64,000 bases of DNA from Acinetobacter colistiniresistens (GCF_000413935.1 NZ_KE340380.1:744001-808000), one strand, 5' to 3'. Counted from the stretch's first letter, positions 15,018 through 26,652 are shown. Made by a program: numbers and translations. Notes: generated by a model from the sequence alone, not told the origin.

Positions 15018-18000
15018 TATTTGATTGCTCCAGAAGTAGGATTTATAGGGAAAGCTGATGGAACATAATTAGTCCCTTTATATGAACTAATCGGCACTCT
15101 AAAAGTAATCCCATTCACTATTACATGCTGTATTTTATTTCCATTTACCCCATAATTTAAAATCGCTTTTGATGCTGCTTCATTTGCCATTATTGCCATC
15201 TGTTTATCACTATACACTTTCGGATCATAAACTGTTTTTGTCTCAATCCTTCCATTTGGTAATTGATATTTAATATCAGTAATGCCTTTTGACACTTGAG
15301 TTGGGTTACCAATTACTTTCCCCCCATTACTATTAAGGACATCATAGAAATTATCAGAATTATGTCCACCTGAAATTACTTTCTGGTTTTTACGGCCTGC
15401 AACTTCACCATTAATTAAATGTTTTCCTAAAGGTGTATCAACTTGGCTTGTACCAGCTGGAGTATGCCCATCTCTAGGTCGAATAGGAACCTGACCAGCG
15501 AAATTCGCCTCTGGCTCATTAGTAACGGGTTCTTTTTTCTTCGTCGCATCAACTTCTGCTACTTTCTCAGTTGTTTTGACCTCACTCTTAACGCCTTGTG
15601 ATAACTTCCCACCAACTTTACCCAGTAAAACTGCTTCTGCAATTGCAGCAGCTCCGCCTAGGGCATCTTGGCTTAATTGACTGAGCTCTTGCTTTCGATT
15701 TGGATTATACGAGTCAATCACTTTCTGACCTTCTTGAGAATTATAATCCCCAAAAAGTTGGTTTTTCCCATCTATTGCCGTACCAACACCGCCAACAACA
15801 CTCGTTCCTGCAAGTGGTGCACCAATAGCACAACCAACGCCTGAAGTACATAAACCTGCTCCAGCAGCAGCTCCACCGACAGCCGTCACTCCTCCTGTCA
15901 CGATTTTACCTGCACCTCCAACACGGCTTACACCTTCATCATGGCGTGTTCTAAAATCATTAGCCTTGTCCCATGAACCGTATTCGAATAACCCTGTTGA
16001 TTTTAAGGCTGTCATTTCTTTGGTATAACTTTTCCCTTGCTCCTCAAATGCTTTTAATTTCACATAATTTGGGTCACTAGTCGGTACACCTGACGAACAT
16101 TGTACTAAAGCACATGCCGCTGCGTTTAAACGGTCTTGTTCTGCTTTAGTTTTCCCCTCTTTAAGTTGTTTCAGTATCTTCGCTTCATCAACATGCAATT
16201 GTCGGTTATTTGAGTCAACATTAATCGCTGTACCAATACTACCAGTAGACAATCCTGTTGATGCACCTACACCTGTCAGTGTCAGCGTACTCACGCCATT
16301 TGCAACCAACTTAGCAGTATCCGAACTCATGCCTTTTTCGATTAAGGCATTAGTCACATTATCTTCAAACTGGTTAATCAATGGTGCTGCGGTTGCCACG
16401 CCACCTGTTGTCAATGCACCTTCTAAGCTACCTGTACCTAATGCACCTAATGCGGTATGCATTGCAATACGATACGCACCACCTTCATCCCATTTTTTCG
16501 CTTCTGCCTCATTTCCTTGAGCTCTCAGCTTCATTGCCTGACTACTTGCGTAATCTGCTACAGCTTTTGGCGCATTTTCTCCAAACTTCTTGGTCACATC
16601 CATCTGTAGATTGATTTCTTTCTGAACCTTGTCCTTATCAAACACATTGTTCAGAGCACCACTGTTCTCACGCGCTGTATCCGTCGTAACATCGGTTAAA
16701 ATCTCAGATTTAATCTGCTCCGCAGTTTTTCCTGTCAGTTGCTGCTGACCTGACTCATTAGTGATGGTGATATTTTTCGTATTCACTCCACTCTTGGTCA
16801 CACTACTGTCTTTATCACTGTCCAAACCAAAACCAATCGACTTGCTTACACCCACTTGGCTTGAAGCATGCCCGTCAATCTTATTCGGCTTCGACAGCAC
16901 CGTATCCGGTTGCTTGTCGCCTTTGCTGTTGGTTGCTCCAGCATTGAAGCCAGCACCCACCGAAATACCTTTGGCATCATACTCACTGACATTTCGCAGC
17001 TCAGAATGCGTCAATGTTCCCGTGCTGAGGCTGTTTTTATTCTGCGTCTCTGCAAGTTGGGTCGAAGTAATAATTGCACCTTTCAGATCTGTATTGTCTT
17101 TGACCTTGATCTGATAACCTTCATCACCTGCAAAAATCCCAGATTGCTCGCTAACCGAAGCATGATTGGCATTGATATTGGATTTACTAAAGCTACCAGA
17201 TGCATTACCGCCATTCGTGCCAACACTGACTTGTCCTGAAATATTTTGCTGCTTACTCTTATACGTTGCCTTGTCTTGCAAACTCTCAATATTCAGTTCT
17301 TTGGCATCGATCTGTACCGCTTTGCCCTGTACCTGACCACCGATAATATTGGTTGCATTACCACTGCTAATCGTGGTCTGACTATCTTTAGAACCGACAT
17401 GGCTATTGACATAGCTAGTTGATTCGCCATTGCCTTTACCCTTACCCAGATTTCCTCCAGCAGTGACACCAAAGCCTGTTTGGTTACTAACAGTCACACC
17501 CGCATTCCAGCCCGCACTCTTGTTGCCAGATTCTTCCTTGCTGTTTTGTTCAGCCGCTTTGATATTCACATCTTGATCGGCCGCCAAATGTGTACCCTTC
17601 AAGCCCATCACATCAGAACCAATAATATTGATATTGGAATCTTTGCCTGCGCCTGTAGCCACAATATTGGTTTTGCCGCCCGCTGAAACCGTACTCTGAC
17701 TCGCGGTAGTGCTTTCCGAACGGTTAAACTCGGTATTCTTTTGCTGACCGTAGGTCAGGCTCACACCCACTTCTACCTTACCTGCATTGTTGAGATCACT
17801 CGCAACATCAGCCAATTGTTTCAGTGACTGGCCAGCCTTATAGCTGTCAAATCCAGCATTGGCTGCGGCCATCGCATTGACCCGATCATTTTTGCTTTGC
17901 CCGACCTGCTTACCACTCTCCAGTGCTGTTTGAACGTTGGAGACCACAGGTACATTCACAGCAAGGGTTAAGCCTTTTTGTTCCATCTCATGTTTATACT

Positions 18001-21000
18001 GACTGGTACTTTTTTCCTTAGCCGCTTCAATCGTGACTTGCTGCGCCAAGATATTGACATCACCCTGTTGGGAAGAAACGGTACTGCCTGTTTGCTGATA
18101 GTTTTTACCGGCCACAATATTGGTGTTGCCGTTTAGACTACCGACCATTGAACCACTGTTGGTATGTTGGGTTTGCTCCTGCTCTGTTTTTTCTTTTTTA
18201 GAGCCGATACTCACTCCCAGACCGCCACTCGACATCAAACCAGATTTCTTGGTTTGGGTATTATTGATGTTGAGATAACTATTTTCAGCTCCCTTAATCT
18301 CAATATTTTCTTTGGCCTGAATCTGAGTCAGTTCATCCGACACCACCTCACTGCCTTGAATCTTGATATTTTTCGCGTCCAGAACAACTTTTTTGCCGTC
18401 AATGGTACTCGCGATTGCTTCATCACTCTGAATACGAAGCTGCCCTTGTTCAGTTGAACGGCTTAATACGCCCTTGCTTTCTATTTTATAGCCCTGTTCG
18501 ACATCGGATCGATTACGGCCCTCAACAATATCCAGTTGTTGCTGTGCGGATAAAATACTTGATCCTTGTTCACTTGAAATCTGTGAACCTTTCACCTGAA
18601 TGTTCTCAGCCTGTAAACGGGTATCGCCTTGACTCTTAATTACAGAGCCGATATCTCGCTGTTTTTTATCAAAGTTATAATTATCTGCATCGGCATAACC
18701 GTGGTTATTGAGCTCAGTCTGAATCGTACCGATATTCAAATTGCCCTGCGTTTTAATTAAGCTTGAACCATTTTCATTAATAATCTCAGCGCCTTTAATC
18801 GTTGCATCACCACCGACACGAACCGAGATCGAAGTTTTGAGGTTTTCTGAATCAATTGTTTTAATCTCTGAAGGTGCTTTGGTGTAGATCCCCGCCACAC
18901 GATCAATACCGGTACGGGTAAATACGCTTTCCCCAATCTTGTTTTCACTGCTTTGGGTTGAACTGCTTAAGTTGAGATTATTCCCCACATTTAAGTCAAC
19001 CTTGTCCTGAGCATGGATTTGCCCACCAATAATATTGAGATCTTTTTTAGTGGTTAATCCAACTTGGTTGGCTTGGATGCGACCATTTAGTACATCAATA
19101 TTTTCAGCATTTAAAACAACTGCTTGACGCCCAGCTATAGTCCCTGAGTTAATCACATTGTCTTTAACATCCAACTGAATCGAATCCGCTGAAATCAGCG
19201 TACCATCGCCTCTCAGATCACCGACACGTGCTTTCACATACACCTGTGGAACAAGGGCTTTGGTGCTGCTTCCATCTGCTAAAATAATGGTCTTTTCTTC
19301 AAGCCAGACAATATCACTGGTGAGCTGAGCAATCTGTTCAGGAGTTAAAGCAATCCCTGGTTTTAATTTGTACTGCTTCGCAAATGATGTACCATTATTC
19401 ATCAAGGCCTTATATTGATCTTCATCTGAACCATAGCCATCAAGGAAACGTCGGCCCGTTAATTTTGCAACCTGATCTTGCACCAAACGCTGTTCATAAT
19501 AACCGTCACCCAGACGTTTTTGCTGTAATGCAGGGTCTAAACCGAGCGCTTTAATCATATGGTCTGACGAAAGCCATTGCTTATAATTGGTAAAGGCTGG
19601 GTCTGTTTCAACCAAATGTTGAGCTTGGCTATCTTTCGTTGTAATCAACAAGGCATTGCTAGGTAAACGAATATGATCTTGTGTAATGGTTCTTACCGTT
19701 ACGTCATCCGATTGATGAATCGCGGATGCATCTTTTTTCACTCCATCTAATTGAGTACTTTTAACCTCATCAACATTTTGTTGCTGTCCACCCTCAAGCT
19801 CTGCTTTGCTGTCAACATTTAATGCATTCAGTCCATCAGGTTTCTTGATCGTCACGTCAAGGTCTGAAGTGACTTGACCTGCCTTGACATCAATCTGCTG
19901 GTTTTGGCTATGTTGATTGTCTCGTTGCGCTTGATGTCCAGTTTGTGCCTGATCAACGTGTTGCTGGATGGATTGCTGTTTAATATTCTCAGCTGGATTC
20001 ATCGATGTATTCAGCGTATGTTCTTTCACTTCACTTAAACTAATATCTTGAGTTTGAATGATATCTGCTGGACGATACTGAACGTCTGGGCCCCAAGCAT
20101 GCTTATGTTTAGCCTTTATTCCACTTTTCGATTTAACTGTATGCCAGCGACTCGTGCCACTTTCAACTCGTTCAATATTACGTAACTGGGTACTTTCATT
20201 CGTGATTGAGCCCACGCCATTTTTAATCGACTGACCAACGAGTACCTGACTATCTTTATTTAAGAAATTCGCATCTGGTGCAAAGCTTAAATTACCTCCA
20301 GCAATAATTTGTCCTGGACTGGTAGATTTCACCACATCCTCATGATGTGCTTTAACGTAATCGTATTTAGTCCAATCCTCTCCAATTTCAAGGGTTGCAG
20401 GCCCACCCTCAACAACAGGAACGAATAAAACTGCATTACTCAAACCACGCTTGGTTTTTCCTAGACGAATATCTTTTTCATTCCACATCTGTCCATCTTT
20501 GCCATATTCAATGACACGTTCTCGGCTTTTTTCAACGAGCTCAATCACCAAGTTTTCATTCACATTCTGGATGTTCTTTGCACCCAAATGCATATCACCT
20601 AGAGATTCAATGACCGCACTGCCATTGTAAATTTTATCTGCGCTACCTTGTGCTTTTAGGTTACTGTCTAGGCTGCCACCAATATTTAAATTACCAGCAC
20701 TGAAAATCCAGGCATTGTCTCGCCCATTGTCCTTGACCTCTCCACCTGAACGGTTATTCAACGTTCCGATACCAAGATCCATATCTCCACGAGAAGCAAT
20801 AACTGCGCCTGTACCTGCAAGATTACTCTGGTTATCTAGCGTATTGGCCTGAATCGCAACATGTGTACCATAAATCCGCGCACCATCATTCCAGACACGA
20901 TTTGCCTGAATATGGGTCAGGTCACCACCATTAATCAAACCTTGGTTATGTACTGTATTTTGAGCAAGCAAATGCAGTTCATTTGCTGAAATAGTTGCAT

Positions 21001-24000
21001 CTTTCTGGTTATCAATGTCTTGTGCATTCAGAATGATTTTCTGGCCAGCCGTCAACTCAGACCGATTGATAATATTCTTTTCCGTACTTAACTTCAGTAA
21101 GCCATTTGCACCGATTTTTCCATCTTGAGTATGGGTAAAATCTTGTTTTAAATCAATTTCAACATTGCCTTCACTGATGATTTTGCCTTGGTTAACCAAC
21201 TCATTGGCTTGAATATCTAACTGATTTTTTGCCAGTAGCTCACCACCGGTATTATCGATATTTAGACCTTTCTCCGCAGTACCAATACGCAACTGATTTA
21301 AACTGCTTATAGTTCCGGCCTGATTTTTCAACTGGGCTTGAATATTCAGTTGCGCCTGATCATTGGCACGAATCATACCAGATTGGTTATCTAAGCGTTG
21401 TGCATGAAGCTCAAGATTTTTTGCGTTTAAGCCACCAGCAACCTTGCCATCTTTGGTTTGGCTGTTGATCACGTCATTGGCATGAATTGTCAGCTTTTCA
21501 CCCGCCGTAATCTGGCTTCCAACCCCACTGTTATCAACCTGATCCACACTTAGATTGAGATTTTTTTGTGCTTGGATTGTTCCTGCATTATTCAGGATTG
21601 CTCCACCATTCTGCTGTTGCTGAATGTTTAGATCAGTCTGGCTAATGATTTGACCCGCTTGATTGCCAATATTCTGAGCAGTGATCTGTTGGGTATCCAT
21701 TGAGGCAATATAGCCCTTCTGGTTTTCAAGTGTCGAAACATTCAGATCAATCGAACCCTGACTGAGAATCCCGCCTTGCTCACCAGAGTTATTGTTCAGC
21801 AAGGCTTGCTGATTGGTATTAATTTTAACAGACTGCTCGGCTTGAATCAGACCAGCTTGGTTATCCACAAGCCCTGTAGTTAAATCAACCGTTTTTGCCA
21901 GAATCTTACCTTGTTGATTCGTTAGCTGTTGCTGTTGGGTATTAATACTCAACTGATTTTTTGCAGCAATTTGTCCAGTACTGTTATCTAGTCCAAGCGA
22001 ATTCAGAGTTAAGTTCTGCCCAGCATAAATATCACCTTGCTGGTTAATCAGCTGCCCTTGTGCATGGACATTCAGATCTGCATTTTCCGAACGAAGTGTG
22101 CCTTCCTGATTATTCAATGCGCCAGTTTGAATATCTAGATTCTGCTTGGCTGCCAAGACACCTTTATGATTATCAATGCTGCCTTTCACATTGAGCTGAG
22201 CTTGGCCTTCAGCAAAGATCTGTCCCTGCTGGTTTTTAAGCTGTACCGCATCAAGCCCTAAATCTTGCTTGCTGTACACCACGCCTTGCTGGTTGTTGAA
22301 TTCAGCGGCATTGATCTTGGCATGGCTGCCCGCAAAGATTTCACCCGATTGGTTGTCTAAGCGATTCTGGATATGCAGATCCAGCTGATTTTGTTCAGAA
22401 CGGATTTTTCCTGCATTATTATTCAATGCACCTGCATTTACTTGAAGCTGCTGATTCGCAACAACAGTTCCTGATTGGTTATTCAGTTGCTCGCTTATCG
22501 TAAGATTCTGCTGCGCTTTGGCGTATAGCACACCTTCGGTATTATCAATCTGCTGCGCATCAACCTGAAGCGATTGACCCGCTACCACCTTACCTTTTTG
22601 ATTCTGAATATTCTTGGCTTTGATCTCAAGATTCTTGGCTGCAGAAATCTCACCCGAAAAATTATTTAGATCATTTTGGACATTGAGCGTTAACTGGTCT
22701 TGCTGGGAACGGATTTGTCCTGCTTCATTGTTGATCGTGCCTGCCTGTAAATCAGCTTGTTTCTCTGCGGCAATGGTTCCTTTTTGATTGTTTAACGATT
22801 CGGTGGCTGTCAGCTCCAGCTGTTCAGCTGCATAAACAACACCCTCAGTATTATCTAAGCTCTTGAGCTGTAATTTGCTCGATCCACCCGCTTGTATTTT
22901 GCCTTGTTTGGAACTGACATGCTGTGCAGTTAGGTTTAGATTTTTAGCGGCTGCAATTAAGCCAGTATCGTTTTCAACATCTTGGTTGATCGTTAAATTC
23001 AGATCGGCATTTTCTGAACGGATTTGCCCTGCATGATTCAAGAGTTGGTTGGAGGTCAGATTCAGCGCTTGCTCGGCTGCAATCACCCCAGCACTGTTAT
23101 CCGTAGTCCCTGCGACATGAAGATCCAACTGTTTTTTGGCGTAAATGGTTCCAGATTGGTTATTCAATTGTGCAGCATTCAACACGGCGTCCGAACCTGC
23201 AATCAGTTTCCCAGCCCGATTATCTAACTGCGCTGTATTCAGTTGTAAAGCCTGCGCTGACTGTATGGTTCCAGCCTGATTGTTGAGCGAACCTGCCACA
23301 TTCAGGTTCACACTCGCTTGTCCAGATTGAATCTGCCCTTTTTGGTTATTTAAATCTTGTGCCTTTAACGCTAATGCCTGTTGTGAAGCAATTAAACCCT
23401 GCTGATTATTTAGCCCTTGCTTGACCTCAATATTGAGCTTTTTATCGGCATAAATCGTCCCTGACTCATTATTCAGATCAGTTACACTTAGATCCAACTG
23501 GCCATTACTCAGTATTTTCCCAGTCTGATTATTCAGGCTTTGTGCCTTGATGCTGCTATTGCCAGCGGCACTGATCTCACCTTCACGGTTATTCAGTTCT
23601 TTATTGACTGTTAATTGAAGTGAGCCATCTTCGGCTGTTTGCAGCATTTGGCCTTTTTGATGGCTCAAACTATCGGCACGCAGTTCAATACTTTTAACTG
23701 AGGTGGTCGCACGGTCGAGATTGGCCGAACCCAGTTCAAGCTGCATATTGCCATTGCTTTGAATCTTGCCTTGCTGGCCTTGTAAATCTTGTGCAGTAAT
23801 CTTGAGCTGCTGATCTCCCGCATGCAGGATTGCACCGTCTATCGAGCTCAAATTCTTGGTCTTGATTTCGGTATGGGCAGCATTACTGATAATTTTCCCT
23901 GCATTGTTATCAATACGGTCTGCAATATTCAGGGCAAAATCACCTGTACCCGTATGCTGGATCAAGCCTTTATTGTTATTGAGTTTTTGGGTATCGAGTT

Positions 24001-26590
24001 GGATATCCGTTGCGCTGTATTGTCCTTCCTCATTTTCAATACTTTGGCTGGCTTTTAGATTTAACTGTTGCTCGGCAATGAATTTAGCACGATTGGTCTT
24101 TAACGCTGTTGTCTCAACCTGAATCTTCTTGGCTTGCGCTCCACTATCACTCAGATCGGCGGTATTGCTAGCCTTGACTGAGGCATGTGCACCAGCCAAT
24201 AATTTGCCTGCAATTTGTACATCTTGTGCCGTGATCTCAAGTGTGGCCGCATCGTTATTGAGCTTACCATCAGCACTCAGACCTGCTGCCCAAACACTAT
24301 CGGCATTGCTCTGAATCTGCTCGGCTTGAACCTTAATCTGATTTTGTGTTGCCAGCTGCCCATGCTGCTGTAACTGACTGACATGCAACTGTGCCGAGTC
24401 CCCCGCGTATATTTGCCCTGTATTTTTCAATTGCTGGCTTTGAATGTTCAGATTTTTCGCAGCAATGATATTGCCCGCTGTATCTTTACTGATGCCATTC
24501 TCAATTTGCGTGGCTTTTAGCACTAAATCTTTGCTTTGGCTTTGAAGCATGCCGCTTTGGTTATTGATCTGCTGCGATTCAATACTTAACTGCTGCCCTG
24601 AAATTTGCCCCGCGCTGTTATCCAGTCGATCCGCCTTGATTGCAACATCTTGCTTGGTCGATGCAATTACACCTTTCTGGTTATTCAGTTGCTCCGTTTG
24701 CAACTCGACATTGCTTACAGCAAGCAATTTCCCTTCTTGGTTATTGATATTCTTGCTGTCAATCTTCAGTGCCTGTTGACTCTGAATACTGCCCGCTTGG
24801 TTATTTAACTGTTGTGAGCGAATATCCAAGGCCTGAACAGCGTTTAACTGGCCTTGCTGGTTATTGACCTTGCTGGCTTGAATATCAATCTGGTTGGCAG
24901 AGAGCTTACCGCCTTGGTTTTCAAATTCCTGCCCCGCAAATTTCAATTCAGGCAGTTGTAACTCCCCACCGGTATTGTTGATCTTGTCCCGAACCATCAG
25001 TGTCAGATCATTGTTATTGCTGATCTTACCGCTTTGGTTGTTGAGCTGATTTTCAACCTGAATCACGCCATCGGCAAAGGTTTTCGGCTGCACATCGGTC
25101 GGTGCAACCACCTCAACCTTGCTGGCATCCTGTGCACTGCTGTTTTGTCCCGGATTTTTAACAGTTGGCGGTGCTGTATTATTGTCTGAACCACTATTGC
25201 CATTTGAACTGTCTGCGACAGCCCGACCAATCCGACCTTGCTGGTTGTCTAGACTGTTGGCGCTGAGTTTGAGCTTTGACCCACCGACCTGTTCAATTTG
25301 GCCTTTCTCATTGCTGAGGTTTTTTGCAGTTAAATCAATACGGCCTGCATTGATGACCCCTTGATTGTTATTGATATTGCCTTTGGCATCGAGCTTGACT
25401 TCATCCATACTGGCAATCAGACCTGCATTACTGATGTCTGTTGCCTGCAACTGAATTTTATTGTTGGTACTACTAATATTGCCAGTATTGCTAATATTTT
25501 GTGCCTTAAGCTCGATTTGATCTTTGGCGGCGACAATATTGCCTTGGTTGATCAAATCCCCATTGGCATTGAGCTTTAGAATTGACTCCGTACTACTGAT
25601 CGAACCCGCATTACGTACTCCGAGTCCTTGTTCAGTCCCCACCAAGAAAATCTTGCCTGCGTACATCCCCCCCAGTTTTCCAACATCTAGTGCAAAACCG
25701 GACGGCTTGCTAGATGCACCACTGCCATTTGGGTTTGGGGTGTATTGTGGTATGGTCTGGTCTTTGACCTGAATATCATTTTGCCCCAGTACCACATTGA
25801 GCTCTTTGGCATATAAGCCTGCATTGACCTTCAATGCCTGCGCATAGATGTCGGTAAACGGCGTCAAGCTGCCATTCAAGCCTTTACCCTCAATGGTCAC
25901 CTGTCCCTCACGAACACGGAAGGATTCAAGATAGCCCTGATTCATCACCGCTTGGCCCGTGGTTAAGGTAAAGCGATCGGCATTGATCACGCCACAACCA
26001 TCACACACCAAACCAGCAGGGTTGGCAATCACCACCTGTGCCGACTTGCCTGCAACTTCAAGGTAGCCTCTGAGCTGACTGGGGTTGCTGCTATTCACTT
26101 CATTGAGAATAACTTTAGCTTCACCCCGTGCAAGGTTACTATTGCCCTGTACCCAACCGCCAATCTGGGTTTGGGTATTATTCCGTGCATTGTTTAAGAT
26201 CGCACCTTCTTGGCCGACGTCAAATTGCTTATAGGTATTCCGCGATACACCACCTGCACTCGGGGTCTGGATATTAACCTGTACCGTACCATTGGCAGAA
26301 TTGAGAATTTGCGGTTGTTGATTATTGGGTGCCGAACGGTCTGCAATAATCTGGGTATTGGCAATACTGCTTAATGGCATAGTATAGACTACTGCGCCCA
26401 GTATACTGATCACGGCGAAATTCAGAGGATTCAGTTTCTTATAAGTATGGACAGCCGATGTCTCAATGGCATCTGTTACCGTGGAACCACTTTGTCCCGC
26501 TGTTTTGGTTCGGCTTTTTACAATTTCAGCAACCGCTATAAACATGCCACGTGCTTGGCTAAAAATAACGCGATATCGATTCTTATTCAT
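15017..26590 (-). CDS. cdiA: CdiA contact-dependent inhibition exoprotein with EndoU-like C-terminal toxin
   Basis: 3857 residues from the ATG at 26590; TTG at 26605 is less likely. In order: an extended signal peptide (MNKNRYRVIFSQARGMFIAV), a TPS secretion domain (residues about 65-330, with NTYKQFDV and VIANPAGLVCDGCG), about 1600 residues of FHA-type repeats built on LNNQxGxI, a non-repetitive middle region (about 1950-2400), a second hemagglutinin-repeat region, a pre-toxin region ending at VDSNNRQLH, a Gly/Ala-rich entry segment, and a toxin. The toxin has ISGGHNSDNFYDVLNSNGGK, VSKGITDIKYQLP and ETKTVYDP, which match bacterial EndoU anticodon nucleases. It is exported by CdiB and displayed on the cell surface to poison neighbours. 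Confidence 0.93.
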   Translation of the reverse strand: MNKNRYRVIFSQARGMFIAVAEIVKSRTKTAGQSGSTVTDAIETSAVHTYKKLNPLNFAVISILGAVVYTMPLSSIANTQIIADRSAPNNQQPQILNSANGTVQVNIQTPSAGGVSRNTYKQFDVGQEGAILNNARNNTQTQIGGWVQGNSNLARGEAKVILNEVNSSNPSQLRGYLEVAGKSAQVVIANPAGLVCDGCGVINADRFTLTTGQAVMNQGYLESFRVREGQVTIEGKGLNGSLTPFTDIYAQALKVNAGLYAKELNVVLGQNDIQVKDQTIPQYTPNPNGSGASSKPSGFALDVGKLGGMYAGKIFLVGTEQGLGVRNAGSISSTESILKLNANGDLINQGNIVAAKDQIELKAQNISNTGNISSTNNKIQLQATDISNAGLIASMDEVKLDAKGNINNNQGVINAGRIDLTAKNLSNEKGQIEQVGGSKLKLSANSLDNQQGRIGRAVADSSNGNSGSDNNTAPPTVKNPGQNSSAQDASKVEVVAPTDVQPKTFADGVIQVENQLNNQSGKISNNNDLTLMVRDKINNTGGELQLPELKFAGQEFENQGGKLSANQIDIQASKVNNQQGQLNAVQALDIRSQQLNNQAGSIQSQQALKIDSKNINNQEGKLLAVSNVELQTEQLNNQKGVIASTKQDVAIKADRLDNSAGQISGQQLSIESQQINNQSGMLQSQSKDLVLKATQIENGISKDTAGNIIAAKNLNIQSQQLKNTGQIYAGDSAQLHVSQLQQHGQLATQNQIKVQAEQIQSNADSVWAAGLSADGKLNNDAATLEITAQDVQIAGKLLAGAHASVKASNTADLSDSGAQAKKIQVETTALKTNRAKFIAEQQLNLKASQSIENEEGQYSATDIQLDTQKLNNNKGLIQHTGTGDFALNIADRIDNNAGKIISNAAHTEIKTKNLSSIDGAILHAGDQQLKITAQDLQGQQGKIQSNGNMQLELGSANLDRATTSVKSIELRADSLSHQKGQMLQTAEDGSLQLTVNKELNNREGEISAAGNSSIKAQSLNNQTGKILSNGQLDLSVTDLNNESGTIYADKKLNIEVKQGLNNQQGLIASQQALALKAQDLNNQKGQIQSGQASVNLNVAGSLNNQAGTIQSAQALQLNTAQLDNRAGKLIAGSDAVLNAAQLNNQSGTIYAKKQLDLHVAGTTDNSAGVIAAEQALNLTSNQLLNHAGQIRSENADLNLTINQDVENDTGLIAAAKNLNLTAQHVSSKQGKIQAGGSSKLQLKSLDNTEGVVYAAEQLELTATESLNNQKGTIAAEKQADLQAGTINNEAGQIRSQQDQLTLNVQNDLNNFSGEISAAKNLEIKAKNIQNQKGKVVAGQSLQVDAQQIDNTEGVLYAKAQQNLTISEQLNNQSGTVVANQQLQVNAGALNNNAGKIRSEQNQLDLHIQNRLDNQSGEIFAGSHAKINAAEFNNQQGVVYSKQDLGLDAVQLKNQQGQIFAEGQAQLNVKGSIDNHKGVLAAKQNLDIQTGALNNQEGTLRSENADLNVHAQGQLINQQGDIYAGQNLTLNSLGLDNSTGQIAAKNQLSINTQQQQLTNQQGKILAKTVDLTTGLVDNQAGLIQAEQSVKINTNQQALLNNNSGEQGGILSQGSIDLNVSTLENQKGYIASMDTQQITAQNIGNQAGQIISQTDLNIQQQQNGGAILNNAGTIQAQKNLNLSVDQVDNSGVGSQITAGEKLTIHANDVINSQTKDGKVAGGLNAKNLELHAQRLDNQSGMIRANDQAQLNIQAQLKNQAGTISSLNQLRIGTAEKGLNIDNTGGELLAKNQLDIQANELVNQGKIISEGNVEIDLKQDFTHTQDGKIGANGLLKLSTEKNIINRSELTAGQKIILNAQDIDNQKDATISANELHLLAQNTVHNQGLINGGDLTHIQANRVWNDGARIYGTHVAIQANTLDNQSNLAGTGAVIASRGDMDLGIGTLNNRSGGEVKDNGRDNAWIFSAGNLNIGGSLDSNLKAQGSADKIYNGSAVIESLGDMHLGAKNIQNVNENLVIELVEKSRERVIEYGKDGQMWNEKDIRLGKTKRGLSNAVLFVPVVEGGPATLEIGEDWTKYDYVKAHHEDVVKSTSPGQIIAGGNLSFAPDANFLNKDSQVLVGQSIKNGVGSITNESTQLRNIERVESGTSRWHTVKSKSGIKAKHKHAWGPDVQYRPADIIQTQDISLSEVKEHTLNTSMNPAENIKQQSIQQHVDQAQTGHQAQRDNQHSQNQQIDVKAGQVTSDLDVTIKKPDGLNALNVDSKAELEGGQQQNVDEVKSTQLDGVKKDASAIHQSDDVTVRTITQDHIRLPSNALLITTKDSQAQHLVETDPAFTNYKQWLSSDHMIKALGLDPALQQKRLGDGYYEQRLVQDQVAKLTGRRFLDGYGSDEDQYKALMNNGTSFAKQYKLKPGIALTPEQIAQLTSDIVWLEEKTIILADGSSTKALVPQVYVKARVGDLRGDGTLISADSIQLDVKDNVINSGTIAGRQAVVLNAENIDVLNGRIQANQVGLTTKKDLNIIGGQIHAQDKVDLNVGNNLNLSSSTQSSENKIGESVFTRTGIDRVAGIYTKAPSEIKTIDSENLKTSISVRVGGDATIKGAEIINENGSSLIKTQGNLNIGTIQTELNNHGYADADNYNFDKKQRDIGSVIKSQGDTRLQAENIQVKGSQISSEQGSSILSAQQQLDIVEGRNRSDVEQGYKIESKGVLSRSTEQGQLRIQSDEAIASTIDGKKVVLDAKNIKIQGSEVVSDELTQIQAKENIEIKGAENSYLNINNTQTKKSGLMSSGGLGVSIGSKKEKTEQEQTQHTNSGSMVGSLNGNTNIVAGKNYQQTGSTVSSQQGDVNILAQQVTIEAAKEKSTSQYKHEMEQKGLTLAVNVPVVSNVQTALESGKQVGQSKNDRVNAMAAANAGFDSYKAGQSLKQLADVASDLNNAGKVEVGVSLTYGQQKNTEFNRSESTTASQSTVSAGGKTNIVATGAGKDSNINIIGSDVMGLKGTHLAADQDVNIKAAEQNSKEESGNKSAGWNAGVTVSNQTGFGVTAGGNLGKGKGNGESTSYVNSHVGSKDSQTTISSGNATNIIGGQVQGKAVQIDAKELNIESLQDKATYKSKQQNISGQVSVGTNGGNASGSFSKSNINANHASVSEQSGIFAGDEGYQIKVKDNTDLKGAIITSTQLAETQNKNSLSTGTLTHSELRNVSEYDAKGISVGAGFNAGATNSKGDKQPDTVLSKPNKIDGHASSQVGVSKSIGFGLDSDKDSSVTKSGVNTKNITITNESGQQQLTGKTAEQIKSEILTDVTTDTARENSGALNNVFDKDKVQKEINLQMDVTKKFGENAPKAVADYASSQAMKLRAQGNEAEAKKWDEGGAYRIAMHTALGALGTGSLEGALTTGGVATAAPLINQFEDNVTNALIEKGMSSDTAKLVANGVSTLTLTGVGASTGLSTGSIGTAINVDSNNRQLHVDEAKILKQLKEGKTKAEQDRLNAAACALVQCSSGVPTSDPNYVKLKAFEEQGKSYTKEMTALKSTGLFEYGSWDKANDFRTRHDEGVSRVGGAGKIVTGGVTAVGGAAAGAGLCTSGVGCAIGAPLAGTSVVGGVGTAIDGKNQLFGDYNSQEGQKVIDSYNPNRKQELSQLSQDALGGAAAIAEAVLLGKVGGKLSQGVKSEVKTTEKVAEVDATKKKEPVTNEPEANFAGQVPIRPRDGHTPAGTSQVDTPLGKHLINGEVAGRKNQKVISGGHNSDNFYDVLNSNGGKVIGNPTQVSKGITDIKYQLPNGRIETKTVYDPKVYSDKQMAIMANEAASKAILNYGVNGNKIQHVIVNGITFRVPISSYKGTNYVPSAFPINPTSGAIK

Positions 26591-26652
26591 ACCTAAAATA
26601 CCCAATCTTTATTTATTTAATTAATTCAAAAAAAAACAACCAAAAGTGCGGA

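Noticed and set aside
20900..25100. Regular short repeats as a CRISPR array
   Set aside because: The repeats are about 60 bp, degenerate and in frame with the LNNQxG filamentous repeats of CdiA; there are no constant repeats with unique spacers.
16329..25772. Many plus-strand frames of 60-120 codons opposite cdiA
   Set aside because: They mirror the repetitive composition of cdiA, lack ribosome sites and resemble no family.
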